A stretch of 36,861 bases of DNA from Actinomycetota bacterium (GTDB taxonomy: Bacteria > Actinomycetota > Acidimicrobiia > Acidimicrobiales > Ilumatobacteraceae), in NCBI GenBank assembly GCA_963169665.1, contig CAUJET010000119.1, forward strand, positions 1-36,861. Reading direction: 5' to 3'. The notes beneath the pieces were generated by a model. The model was not told the DNA's origin. It worked only from the letters and a program-made list of their open reading frames with translations, and did no database searches. Of the stretch, positions 1-7,321 are shown piece after piece. Position numbers and translations under genes: made by a program. Each line of letters begins with the position of its first letter. The first letter of the stretch is position 1.

Positions 1-69
1 GGGGAACGACGACGCGAACCACGCGCGCACGGCCGGCGAGAACCGGTCGAGCACGGGATGGTGAGCCAC
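1..69 (-). CDS. lhr: Lhr-type large ATP-dependent helicase, N-terminal fragment
   Basis: Only the first 23 codons lie in the window; the gene runs off the left edge on the minus strand. The peptide begins MAHHPVLDRFSPAVRAWF and continues ASSFP. The run LDRFSP..RAWF is typical of the extreme N-terminus of actinobacterial Lhr-family superfamily 2 helicases, just before the Q-motif region. The family unwinds DNA and RNA:DNA hybrids in repair. The GTG at 69 is chosen because a TAGTCT hexamer (76-81) ends 6 nt upstream, the same layout as many genes in this window. The identification rests on a short motif and would fail if the protein beyond the edge had no helicase motifs. Confidence 0.6.
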   Translation of the reverse strand, partial: MAHHPVLDRFSPAVRAWFASSFP

Positions 70-75
70 CCCGTC

Positions 76-81
76 AGACTA
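76..81 (-). promoter_or_regulatory. -10 element TAGTCT of the lhr-like gene
   Basis: TAGTCT on the minus strand ends 6 nt before the GTG at 69, implying a leaderless or near-leaderless transcript. No clear -35 is visible. Confidence 0.5.
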
Positions 82-131
82 CGACCGGGGTGTCACAGCC
101 GGCCCGTGCGCCGAGATGCGGGGCGAGGGGG

Positions 132-1874
132 CTACAGCAGCGTGGCGCCCAGCGCGGCGACCCGCTCGGGCCGTGGATCGCTCAGACGGGTGTAGGCGGT
201 GATGTCGGTGAACGCGCACACCAGCTCGTCGGTCCACCCGAAGGGCATGCACGAGAGTCGGACACGCAGGAAGTCGCCGTCCTTGCGCCGAACCCAGTAG
301 ACCTCGTCACGCACCGCGACGCCGGTCTCGACCGCACGGCTCGTGGGGTATTCGTCCGCGGCGATCTCCCGGAGATCGGCGTCCAGGAAGGTCCAGGCAT
401 CGGAGTCCCAATCGGGCAGTGCACCGTCGGCCTCGTACCCGAGCAACCGGAGTGCTGCCGGGTTGACCCGCAGCATGCCGAGCGTGGGGCTGGCGAAGAT
501 CACGCCCTGTTCGAGCACGTCGAGGCAGACCCTCGCCAGCTCCTCGCTGCGGGCGATGTCGGCCTCGAGGTGACGACGCACCGTGATGTCGGTCACCTGG
601 GCGAGCATCGCCCCGGCGTCGTCGATGTCGGGCAGGTGGCTCAGGTTGAGACGGATCCACCTGGCATCGGTGGTCGCAGGCATGCCCGGCGCGCGGGCGG
701 TCGCCCCGGCCCCGTCGCCCAGCAGGCAGACGTCGGCGGCGATCGACGGCCGGATGCCCACCGCCACCTCCTCGAGCTGACGATGGATCGGATCGGCGCG
801 TTCGAAGAAGTCGGCCAGGAGCGAACCCTTCAGCCGGACGGCGTCGGCGTCGAGGATGGCGGCCAGCGCCGAGTTGACGAAGGTGATCCGGCCGTCGCCG
901 TCGAGCAGCGCCGTCCCGACGCCGCCCGCCTCGATCGCGGTGGTCAGGCGGTCGGCCATCGCCTGCGACCGCCGCTCGAACGTGATCTCGGCCGTGATGT
1001 CCTGGAACGCCGCGAACACTCCGGTGAGGACGCCGTCGTCGACGATGGGCTGTGCGTTCACCCGCAACCACACGAGGTCACCCTGCGGTCGGTGGACGCC
1101 CATCAGTTGGTCGTGGACCGGCTGTCCCGTCGCCAGCGTCACCATCGCCGGGTGCGTGTCGCCCGGCCAGTCGCTGCCGTCCTCGTGCACGCACCGCCAC
1201 CGCGGGTCGATCGACGTCCGCCCGGCGAGCTCGTCGCCGCTCAGCCCCAGCACGCGTTCGGCAGCGGAGTTCCACTCCACGATCTCGCCGGTGACCGCGT
1301 GCAGCACGAGGCCCTCGGCGAAGGTCTCGAGCAAGGCGTGCTTGCTGCGCTCGAGGCGCTGCACCGCGCGGAGCGTGACCTCACGATCGACCGCTTCGAT
1401 CTCGCGCTCGGCGACCGCCGCCAGGTCCTCGAGGACGAGGAGTTGCTCGGCCGTGAAGTCGCGAGGCTCGCGATCGGCGACGGCGAGCGCTCCGATCGGG
1501 TTGCCGTCAGGGTCGTGGAGCACGTGGCCGGCATAGGACCGCAGGCGGGGGTCGTCGGTCACCAGCGGGTTGTCGGCGAACCGGGCATCGACCGCCGCAT
1601 CGGGCACCACGAAACGTCCCGACGGTTCGAGGATCGCGTGCGCACAGAACGACACCGAGCGCGGGGTCTCGCACACGTCGAGACCGACACGGGCCTTGAA
1701 CCACTGCCGGTCGGCGTCGACCAGGCTGATCATCGACATGGGGGTGCCGAGCGCCGCCGAGGCGAGCCGGACGATCCGGTCGAAGCGGGGTTCGGGGGTC
1801 GAGTCGAGCAGCTCGAGGCGGCGGACCGCGTGGAGGCGCGAGGGTTCATCACGATGTGGGACGGGGGACGACAT
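132..1874 (-). CDS. GAF-PAS-PAS-PAS sensor protein without output domain
   Basis: A 580-residue soluble protein. Residues about 10-165 form a GAF domain of the class seen in light or redox sensors (RRLELLDSTPEPRFDRI, then SVSFCAHAIL). Three PAS modules follow, near residues 190-305, 315-440 and 450-565; each has the N..A...LG core and ends in a PAC-like ITD/DIT segment. The protein stops right after the third PAS, with no histidine kinase, GGDEF, EAL, PP2C or HTH output. It must signal by binding a partner or be a ligand or redox buffer. The ATG at 1874 is favoured because the GAF domain starts just inside it; the frame stays open upstream to 2159, but that extension has no domain and overlaps the divergent helicase start. 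A GTG six bases upstream (1880) is an alternative start. Confidence 0.88.
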   Translation of the reverse strand: MSSPVPHRDEPSRLHAVRRLELLDSTPEPRFDRIVRLASAALGTPMSMISLVDADRQWFKARVGLDVCETPRSVSFCAHAILEPSGRFVVPDAAVDARFADNPLVTDDPRLRSYAGHVLHDPDGNPIGALAVADREPRDFTAEQLLVLEDLAAVAEREIEAVDREVTLRAVQRLERSKHALLETFAEGLVLHAVTGEIVEWNSAAERVLGLSGDELAGRTSIDPRWRCVHEDGSDWPGDTHPAMVTLATGQPVHDQLMGVHRPQGDLVWLRVNAQPIVDDGVLTGVFAAFQDITAEITFERRSQAMADRLTTAIEAGGVGTALLDGDGRITFVNSALAAILDADAVRLKGSLLADFFERADPIHRQLEEVAVGIRPSIAADVCLLGDGAGATARAPGMPATTDARWIRLNLSHLPDIDDAGAMLAQVTDITVRRHLEADIARSEELARVCLDVLEQGVIFASPTLGMLRVNPAALRLLGYEADGALPDWDSDAWTFLDADLREIAADEYPTSRAVETGVAVRDEVYWVRRKDGDFLRVRLSCMPFGWTDELVCAFTDITAYTRLSDPRPERVAALGATLL

Positions 1875-2031
1875 CGACACTGACCGTCCGGACCACCTCG
1901 GAGCAGGCACGACGAGAATCATCACCATCGTCTTTCCCCCCATTTGAGGGGGGTGGGTCAATGGCGGCGTGCACACCCGACCCAGAGGTGCGTCGCTCGC
2001 GCCCGACTTCCCCGGCAGACTGTGTGACCCC

Positions 2032-3786
2032 ATGGTCCCCCCCGTGTCGCCGTCCACCACCTCCCCCAGCCACGTCCCCGGCACCCCGGCCGTGCCTGCC
2101 GGCACGCCACCCAGCGTGCGGCTGCGCCCCTGGCAGCGGGCTGCCTTCGACCGGTTCACCGCCCACGAGGCCCGCGACTACCTCGCCGTCGCCACCCCCG
2201 GCGCCGGCAAGACCACCTTCGCCCTCGCCTGCGCCCGGTGGGCGCTCGGTCGCGAGCGTCGACGGCTGATCGTCGTCGCCCCCACCAGCCATCTGAAGGT
2301 GCAGTGGGCCATGGCGGCACACCGGATCGGCCTCGAACTCGACCCCGACTGGACCCCCGGCGGCGGGCTCGCCCGCGACGTCCACGGCCTGGTCACCACG
2401 TATCAGCACATCGCCACCGCCGGGACGGCCAAGGTGCTGCGCGGACTCGCGACCGACGCGTTCGTCATCCTCGACGAGATCCACCACGCCGGCGACGAGA
2501 AGGCCTGGGGCGACACGGTCCGCCAGGCGTTCGAGCCGGCCCATCGCCGCCTCTGCCTCAGCGGCACGCCGTTCCGCAGCGACGCCGCCGCCATCCCGTT
2601 CGTCACCTACGAGGCGACGGCCGAGGGCGACACCGCCTGCAGTCACTACACCTACGGCTACGCCGACGCGCTCCGCGACGGTGGCGTCGTCCGCCCCGTC
2701 TACTTCCCCCGCTTCGACGGCGTCATGGAGTGGAGCGCACCCGACGGCAGCATCATCAGCGCCAACTTCCACGACGAGCTCGCCCGCGACCAGATGGCGC
2801 ACCGGCTGCGCACCGCGCTCAGCCTCGACGGCGACTGGCTCCCCGCCGTGATCCGCCAGGCGCACGACCGCCTCATGGCCATCCGCAGCGCCCCCGACGG
2901 CCAGCGCGACGCCGGCGGTCTCGTCATCGCGATGGACCAGCAGCACGCCCACGCCATCGCCGCCCTCATCCGTCGCAACTTCGGCACGCCCGCCGAGGTC
3001 GTGGTGAGCGATGACCCGACGGCATCGGGTCGCATCGCCACGTTCGCCGCGTCGGACGCCCCCTGGCTGGTCGCGGTCCGCATGGTCAGCGAGGGCGTCG
3101 ACATCCCCCGCCTGCGCGTCGGCGTCTACGCCACCACGGTCACCACCGAGCTGTTCTTCCGCCAGGCCGTCGGCCGCTTCGTCCGCTGGCAGGCCGACCG
3201 GGGCGCCCAGAAGGCGTACGTGTTCCTGCCCGACGACCCGCGCCTGCGCACCCATGCGTTCTCCATCGCCGAGGCCCGCCGGCACGTGCTGCGCCCGCCC
3301 GTCCAGAACGACGACCTGATGACCGTCGAGGGCGAGGCCGAGCTCGACAGCACCAGCGTCGCCGACGAGCCCGAGCAGCTCTCGCTGTTCTCCGTGTTGA
3401 GCGCCGTGGCCACCGGCATGAAGATCCACTCGGTCACCGCCGACGGCGTCGCCTACGACGACGAACCCGAGATCGACGTGTCCGCACAGCTCGACGATCC
3501 CGAGCTCGCCGCCGCGCTCGACCTGCACCTGCCCGACATCCCCACCGACGCGGGGTTCGTGCGCGAGGGCGGCCGCAGCGTCGCCGAGATCAAGGACGAC
3601 CTGCGCACCAGGAACGCCTTCGTCGCCCAACGGCTCGTCGACATCACCGGTTTGAGCCACGGCAAGGTCAACGCCGAGATGAACCGCCTCGCCGGCGTCG
3701 CCAAGGTGAGCGCCGCCACCACCGAGCAGCTCGAACGCCGGCTCCGATACGCCGAATCCTGGCTGCGCCGGGCACGCGGCCGGTGA
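2032..3786 (+). CDS. DEAD/DEAH-box superfamily 2 helicase
   Basis: A 584-residue SF2 nucleic-acid-dependent ATPase. Motif Q/I region: RLRPWQRAAFDRF followed by Walker A ATPGAGKTT (residues 54-62). Motif II is DEIH (148-151), motif III is SGT (177-179), motif V is VSEGVDIP (352-359) and motif VI is QAVGRFVR (378-385). The order and spacing are those of the ERCC3/RecQ-like UvrB-fold ATPases. After residue 400 there is an acidic stretch and a helical, basic C-terminus (AEIKDDLRTRN to WLRRARGR) that could bind nucleic acid. The ATG at 2032 is chosen over an upstream in-frame start at 1969, because the extra residues are not conserved-looking and would overlap the divergent promoter region. The substrate (DNA or RNA) cannot be told from sequence. 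A DtxR-family regulator follows 19 nt downstream. Confidence 0.9.
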   Translation: MVPPVSPSTTSPSHVPGTPAVPAGTPPSVRLRPWQRAAFDRFTAHEARDYLAVATPGAGKTTFALACARWALGRERRRLIVVAPTSHLKVQWAMAAHRIGLELDPDWTPGGGLARDVHGLVTTYQHIATAGTAKVLRGLATDAFVILDEIHHAGDEKAWGDTVRQAFEPAHRRLCLSGTPFRSDAAAIPFVTYEATAEGDTACSHYTYGYADALRDGGVVRPVYFPRFDGVMEWSAPDGSIISANFHDELARDQMAHRLRTALSLDGDWLPAVIRQAHDRLMAIRSAPDGQRDAGGLVIAMDQQHAHAIAALIRRNFGTPAEVVVSDDPTASGRIATFAASDAPWLVAVRMVSEGVDIPRLRVGVYATTVTTELFFRQAVGRFVRWQADRGAQKAYVFLPDDPRLRTHAFSIAEARRHVLRPPVQNDDLMTVEGEAELDSTSVADEPEQLSLFSVLSAVATGMKIHSVTADGVAYDDEPEIDVSAQLDDPELAAALDLHLPDIPTDAGFVREGGRSVAEIKDDLRTRNAFVAQRLVDITGLSHGKVNAEMNRLAGVAKVSAATTEQLERRLRYAESWLRRARGR

Positions 3787-3793
3787 CCCGGAG

Positions 3794-3799
3794 TAGCCT
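3794..3799 (+). promoter_or_regulatory. -10 element TAGCCT of the DtxR-family gene
   Basis: TAGCCT ends 6 nt before the ATG at 3806. It sits in the 19-nt gap after the helicase stop codon, so the regulator can be expressed on its own leaderless transcript. Confidence 0.55.
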
Positions 3800-3805
3800 G
3801 ACGCC

Positions 3806-4465
3806 ATGCCTGCGGTTGGAGAGCACCATCCGGCCTTCGAGGAGTACTGCGAGTGCATCTTCGAGCTCGCCGAGGACGACGTCGACGTCATCCAGGCCCG
3901 CATCGCCGAACGACTGCAGGTGAGCCGGCCGGCCGTCAGCGAGATGATCCGCCGCCTCGAGGCGGAAGGCCTCGTCACCATGGTCGACGGCATCACCCTC
4001 ACCGTCGCCGGCATGGAGCTCGCCCAGCGGGTGGTGCGCCGCCACCGCCTCGCCGAGCGCTTCCTCACCGACCTGCTCGGCCTGTCGTGGGCCGAGGCGC
4101 ACCACGAGGCCGGCAAGTGGGAGCACATCATGAGCGACGCCGTGGAGCAGGCGATGGACCGTGTCCTCGGCAGCCCCACGACGTGCCCGCACGGCAACCC
4201 GATCCCCGGCTCGTCGTACGCGGCGCCCGACTCCACCCCACTCGCCACGTTGAGCGTCGGCCAGCGGTTCACCGTGAACCGCATCCCCGAGGAACTCGAG
4301 TTCACGCCTGGCCTGCTCGATTTCCTCGAGGAGTCGAGCATCCTCCCCGGACACAGCGGCGTGCTCACCGCGGCCTCGCCCGACGGCACGGTCACCGTCG
4401 AGATCGACGGCCGCCACGTGGGCGTCGGCGCGTTCGCCAGCGCTCGCATCCTCGTGATGGCCTGA
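3806..4465 (+). CDS. DtxR/MntR-family metal-dependent transcriptional regulator
   Basis: A 219-residue protein with the three DtxR regions: an N-terminal winged helix (recognition area RIAERLQVSRPAVSEMIRRLE, about 32-52), a dimerisation/metal domain (about 75-140, ending in the family signature GNPIPG), and a C-terminal SH3-like FeoA domain (about 147-218). The family senses Fe2+ or Mn2+ and represses uptake genes. Ancillary-site ligands are present: His80, Glu84 and His99 match DtxR H79, E83 and H98. At the primary site Glu106 and His107 match E105 and H106, but DtxR Met10 is Glu13 and DtxR Cys102 is Gly103. Glu13 and Glu16 resemble MntR Asp8 and Glu11. Cys15 and Cys17 lie on the same helix. 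The metal may therefore be Mn2+ or another ion rather than Fe2+. No target operator is obvious in the window. Confidence 0.92.
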   Translation: MPAVGEHHPAFEEYCECIFELAEDDVDVIQARIAERLQVSRPAVSEMIRRLEAEGLVTMVDGITLTVAGMELAQRVVRRHRLAERFLTDLLGLSWAEAHHEAGKWEHIMSDAVEQAMDRVLGSPTTCPHGNPIPGSSYAAPDSTPLATLSVGQRFTVNRIPEELEFTPGLLDFLEESSILPGHSGVLTAASPDGTVTVEIDGRHVGVGAFASARILVMA

Positions 4466-4577
4466 CGCATCGAATTCGATCCGGCCATCGTCCGACCCGC
4501 CTGCTCGCTGCGCCACCGGTGTGATCTTCGCCCCGTGCGTTGACGCGATCACCCCTGGCCGTGAAGGATCCTCCACC

Positions 4578-5021
4578 GTGTTCCTCCACCCCCGTCGGCG
4601 CGGCCCCGTCGCCACACTCCCCGTCTCGCTGCTGCTCGTCACGGTGACGCTGCTGGCCACCGGCTGCGCGTCCACCACCTACGACGAGACCCTCGCCACC
4701 TCGGCCACGACCGCTCCGGCGACCACCACCACCGTTCCCACCGGCACCGCAGCCGAGCTGCTGCCGCGCCTGCGCGACGAGGCTGCGTCGCTGTCGGGCG
4801 TGATGATCGACGAAGGTGACACCGAAGCGGTCGCGGCGCGGATCGTCGCGCTGTGGGATGCCGCCGGCCAGGAGGTGGGGCGAACCCGACCGGACCTCGT
4901 CGACTCCTTCGACGACAACGTCGCCCTCGTGCTCAAGGCGGTGCAGTTCTCACGAGCTGCGGACGCGGACAAGGCGTCGAAGAACTTCGACGCGCTGGTG
5001 GACGCGTACCTCGGCAGCTGA
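4578..5021 (+). CDS. small secreted lipoprotein of unknown function
   Basis: A 147-residue predicted lipoprotein, not recognised beyond that. The GTG at 4578 is chosen because AAGGA (4564-4568) lies 9 nt upstream and a basic n-region plus hydrophobic core (LPVSLLLVTVTLLATGC) follows directly. The lipobox LATG-C has Ala at -3, which is slightly unusual. A Thr/Ala-rich spacer (about 30-55) precedes a helical, acidic domain (about 56-147) with no Cys. The helical part has regular hydrophobic spacing and could be a four-helix bundle. It lies tail-to-tail with the HelD-like gene. Function unknown. Confidence 0.82.
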   Translation: MFLHPRRRGPVATLPVSLLLVTVTLLATGCASTTYDETLATSATTAPATTTTVPTGTAAELLPRLRDEAASLSGVMIDEGDTEAVAARIVALWDAAGQEVGRTRPDLVDSFDDNVALVLKAVQFSRAADADKASKNFDALVDAYLGS

Positions 5022-5051
5022 ACCCCGCCCTGGGGCAGGCCCGACGACAGG

Positions 5052-7232
5052 TCAGCGCATCGCGTCGGGCAGCGGCTCGGCGTGCACGATGCTCAATCGG
5101 CGGGTGCTGCGGGTGAGCGCCACGTAGAGCGCACGCAACCCCTGTTGCTCGGCCGCCACGATCGCGGCCGGCTCGACGACGACGACGCCGTCGAGCTCGA
5201 GACCCTTCACGACGCTGACGGGCACCACCGTGATGGCCGCGCTGAGGCCACTGCGCGTGGCCCGGCCGTGCTCGATGCCGGCGTCGGTGAGCGCCTGCGA
5301 CACCTGGTCGACCATGGCGTCGGCGGCGTCCTCGGCGATGCTGCCGCCGGGCATCGCGTCGGCGAGCGCCGCCGTCGCGGACGCCACGTCGGCGAAGAGT
5401 TGCTCCGGTGACGAGGACTCGACGAACTCGGGACGCTCGTCGCCGGCGCGCACGCTGATCGGCGCCCGCAGCGTCGGTGTGGCCGCCATCATCACCCGGT
5501 TGGCCAACTCCATGATCCGGTCGGGGATGCGGTAACCGACGCTGAGGCCGATGACCCGCGACGGCTTGTTGTCGGGCAGATGGGCGAGGATGTCGTCCCA
5601 GTCGTCCGGTGCGAGCGCGCCCGTGGCCTGGGCGATGTCGCCAACCACGGTCATGCTGCCGTTCAACGAACGGCGCGACGCCATGCGGAGCTGCATCGGG
5701 GTGAGGTCCTGCACCTCGTCGATCACGATGTGACCGTAGGTGCGGATCTCCTCGTCCTCGGCCGGCTGGCCCTTGCGTGCGGGTCGCGGCCCGAGGTAGT
5801 TGCGGGCCTCGTCGAGCAGGGCGACGTCGTTGTCGGTCCATCGCACCTGGCCGACCTCGGCCGCACGCGGCCGGTACAGCGACAGGTACTCGGCGTCCGA
5901 CAGGAACTTCTCGGCGGCGAGCTTGAGCAGCGCCTTGGAGCCGAACAGGTCGTGGAGGAGCTCGGCGGGCGACAGCACCGGCCACATCCGCTCGAGTGCG
6001 ACGCGCACCTCGGGGTACGACCGGATGACGTCCTTGACCTCCGACCCGTGGAGGTCGCCCTCGCGCCAGGTGGCGGCCATCGCCGACCAGATCTCGCCCT
6101 CCACCCACTTGCGGGCGGCGTTGTGCCGGCGGAAACGGCGCTGCGCGTTGCGGACGATGCGAGCGCTCTCCTCGGCGCGCAGACGGAGGAAGCCGGTGCG
6201 GAACGGCACCACCAGGTCCTCGCGCAGGCCGCGCTCGCGGTCGGTGACGGCCTTGTCGATCACGTCGGCCATGCGCAGGTCGCCCTTGACCGTCGCGGTG
6301 AGCGCACCATCGGCGGGATCGACGCCGTAGCGGGCCCATTCGACGTCCTGCACGAGATCGTTCAACACGACCTGCTCGACGCCGGCCTCGCCGAGCGACG
6401 GCAGCACGCGCTCGATGTAGCGCAGGAAGACGCGGTTGGGGCCGATGACCAGCACGCCCTGGTCCTCGAGCGGGAAGCGGTACGTGTAGAGGAGATACGC
6501 AGCACGGTGGAGCGCGACGACCGTCTTGCCCGTGCCGGGACCGCCCTGCACGACGAGCACCCCCGCCTGTGGGCTGCGGATGATCTCGTCCTGCTCGGAC
6601 TGGATGGTGGCGACGATGTCGCCGAGCTGGCCGGTTCGACCCCGCTCGAGCGCCGCCAGCAGCGTCGAGTAGCCACGCAGCGACCCCGGACCGGCACGAT
6701 CGGACCCGGCATCGGCCTCTTGCGCATCGACGATGCTGGAGATGCCGTCGATGCCCGCGTCGTCGCCGACGCCGAGGTGCCCGTCGCCGAACAGTTCGTC
6801 CTCGAGACCGAGCAGGGTGCGGCTCTGCACCGCGAAGTGCCGCCGGCGGCGCAGGCCCATGGGCTCGCGACCGGTCGCCCGGTAGAACGGCTCGGCCACG
6901 GGCGCCCGCCAGTCGACCACGATCGGCTCGCTGTTGTCGTCGGCGACGGCGAGGCGACCGATGTGGAAGCTCTCGATCTCGTCCGGCGACTCGGCGAGGC
7001 GATCGATCCGGCCGAACACCAGGGCGGCGTCGCCGAGATCGAGCTTGGTGAGCCGATTGACCAGGGCCTCGTCGAACACGTCGCGCTCGTAGCGGGCCTG
7101 GAACGTGCCGCCGAGGGTGGCTTCGCTGAGGTCGCGCAGCTTCCACGCGTCGGAACGGCTCTGTTCGAGACAGTCGTAGGCGTGGTCGATGTACGCCTGC
7201 TCCTCGGCAAGATCGGGATGCTGCTGCGTCAT
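5052..7232 (-). CDS. helD: HelD/HelR-like RNA polymerase-recycling helicase
   Basis: A 726-residue UvrD/Rep-related superfamily 1 ATPase of the actinobacterial HelD class. The N-terminal arm (1-125) is followed by IVVDWRAPVAEPFYRAT (104-120), the family hallmark. Walker A is GGPGTGKT (230-237), motif II DEVQD (505-509), motif V-like VVKGLELDG (about 674-682) and motif VI-like ALYVALTRSTRRL (701-713). HelD proteins insert into RNA polymerase and release stalled complexes; in Streptomyces and mycobacteria some (HelR) give rifamycin tolerance. That role is family knowledge and not shown here; I do not see an obvious rifamycin-associated inverted repeat upstream. The ATG at 7232 is chosen because the family N-terminus begins there and a TAGGCT -10 lies just upstream; the frame is open farther, but only as an overlap of the next gene. 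Confidence 0.92.
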   Translation of the reverse strand: MTQQHPDLAEEQAYIDHAYDCLEQSRSDAWKLRDLSEATLGGTFQARYERDVFDEALVNRLTKLDLGDAALVFGRIDRLAESPDEIESFHIGRLAVADDNSEPIVVDWRAPVAEPFYRATGREPMGLRRRRHFAVQSRTLLGLEDELFGDGHLGVGDDAGIDGISSIVDAQEADAGSDRAGPGSLRGYSTLLAALERGRTGQLGDIVATIQSEQDEIIRSPQAGVLVVQGGPGTGKTVVALHRAAYLLYTYRFPLEDQGVLVIGPNRVFLRYIERVLPSLGEAGVEQVVLNDLVQDVEWARYGVDPADGALTATVKGDLRMADVIDKAVTDRERGLREDLVVPFRTGFLRLRAEESARIVRNAQRRFRRHNAARKWVEGEIWSAMAATWREGDLHGSEVKDVIRSYPEVRVALERMWPVLSPAELLHDLFGSKALLKLAAEKFLSDAEYLSLYRPRAAEVGQVRWTDNDVALLDEARNYLGPRPARKGQPAEDEEIRTYGHIVIDEVQDLTPMQLRMASRRSLNGSMTVVGDIAQATGALAPDDWDDILAHLPDNKPSRVIGLSVGYRIPDRIMELANRVMMAATPTLRAPISVRAGDERPEFVESSSPEQLFADVASATAALADAMPGGSIAEDAADAMVDQVSQALTDAGIEHGRATRSGLSAAITVVPVSVVKGLELDGVVVVEPAAIVAAEQQGLRALYVALTRSTRRLSIVHAEPLPDAMR

Positions 7233-7242
7233 GGGTCGGAAA

Positions 7243-7248
7243 AGCCTA
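7243..7248 (-). promoter_or_regulatory. -10 element TAGGCT of the HelD-like gene
   Basis: TAGGCT on the minus strand ends 10 nt before the ATG at 7232, within the 89-nt gap below the HD-GYP gene. It suggests independent transcription of the helicase gene. Confidence 0.5.
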
Positions 7249-7321
7249 CCGGGAGGGTCTCCGGAGCCCACGTGGGCGGGTCGTTGGACGGTCGGGGTGC
7301 AGGTCGCGGGGCATACCGGGC

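Noticed and set aside
90..1883. Long plus-strand open frame opposite the GAF/PAS gene
   Set aside because: It is an antisense shadow caused by high GC; its translation is low-complexity Arg/Gly/Val-rich with no domain, while the minus strand has clear GAF and PAS motifs.
1849..4488. Minus-strand open frame of about 880 codons across the helicase and DtxR genes
   Set aside because: Translation is Gly/Ala/Val/Asp-rich without motifs and is fully antisense to two well-supported genes.
5022..5051. Terminator between the lipoprotein and HelD-like genes
   Set aside because: Only a 4-bp CCTG/CAGG stem can be drawn and no T-run follows, so it is not reported as a feature.
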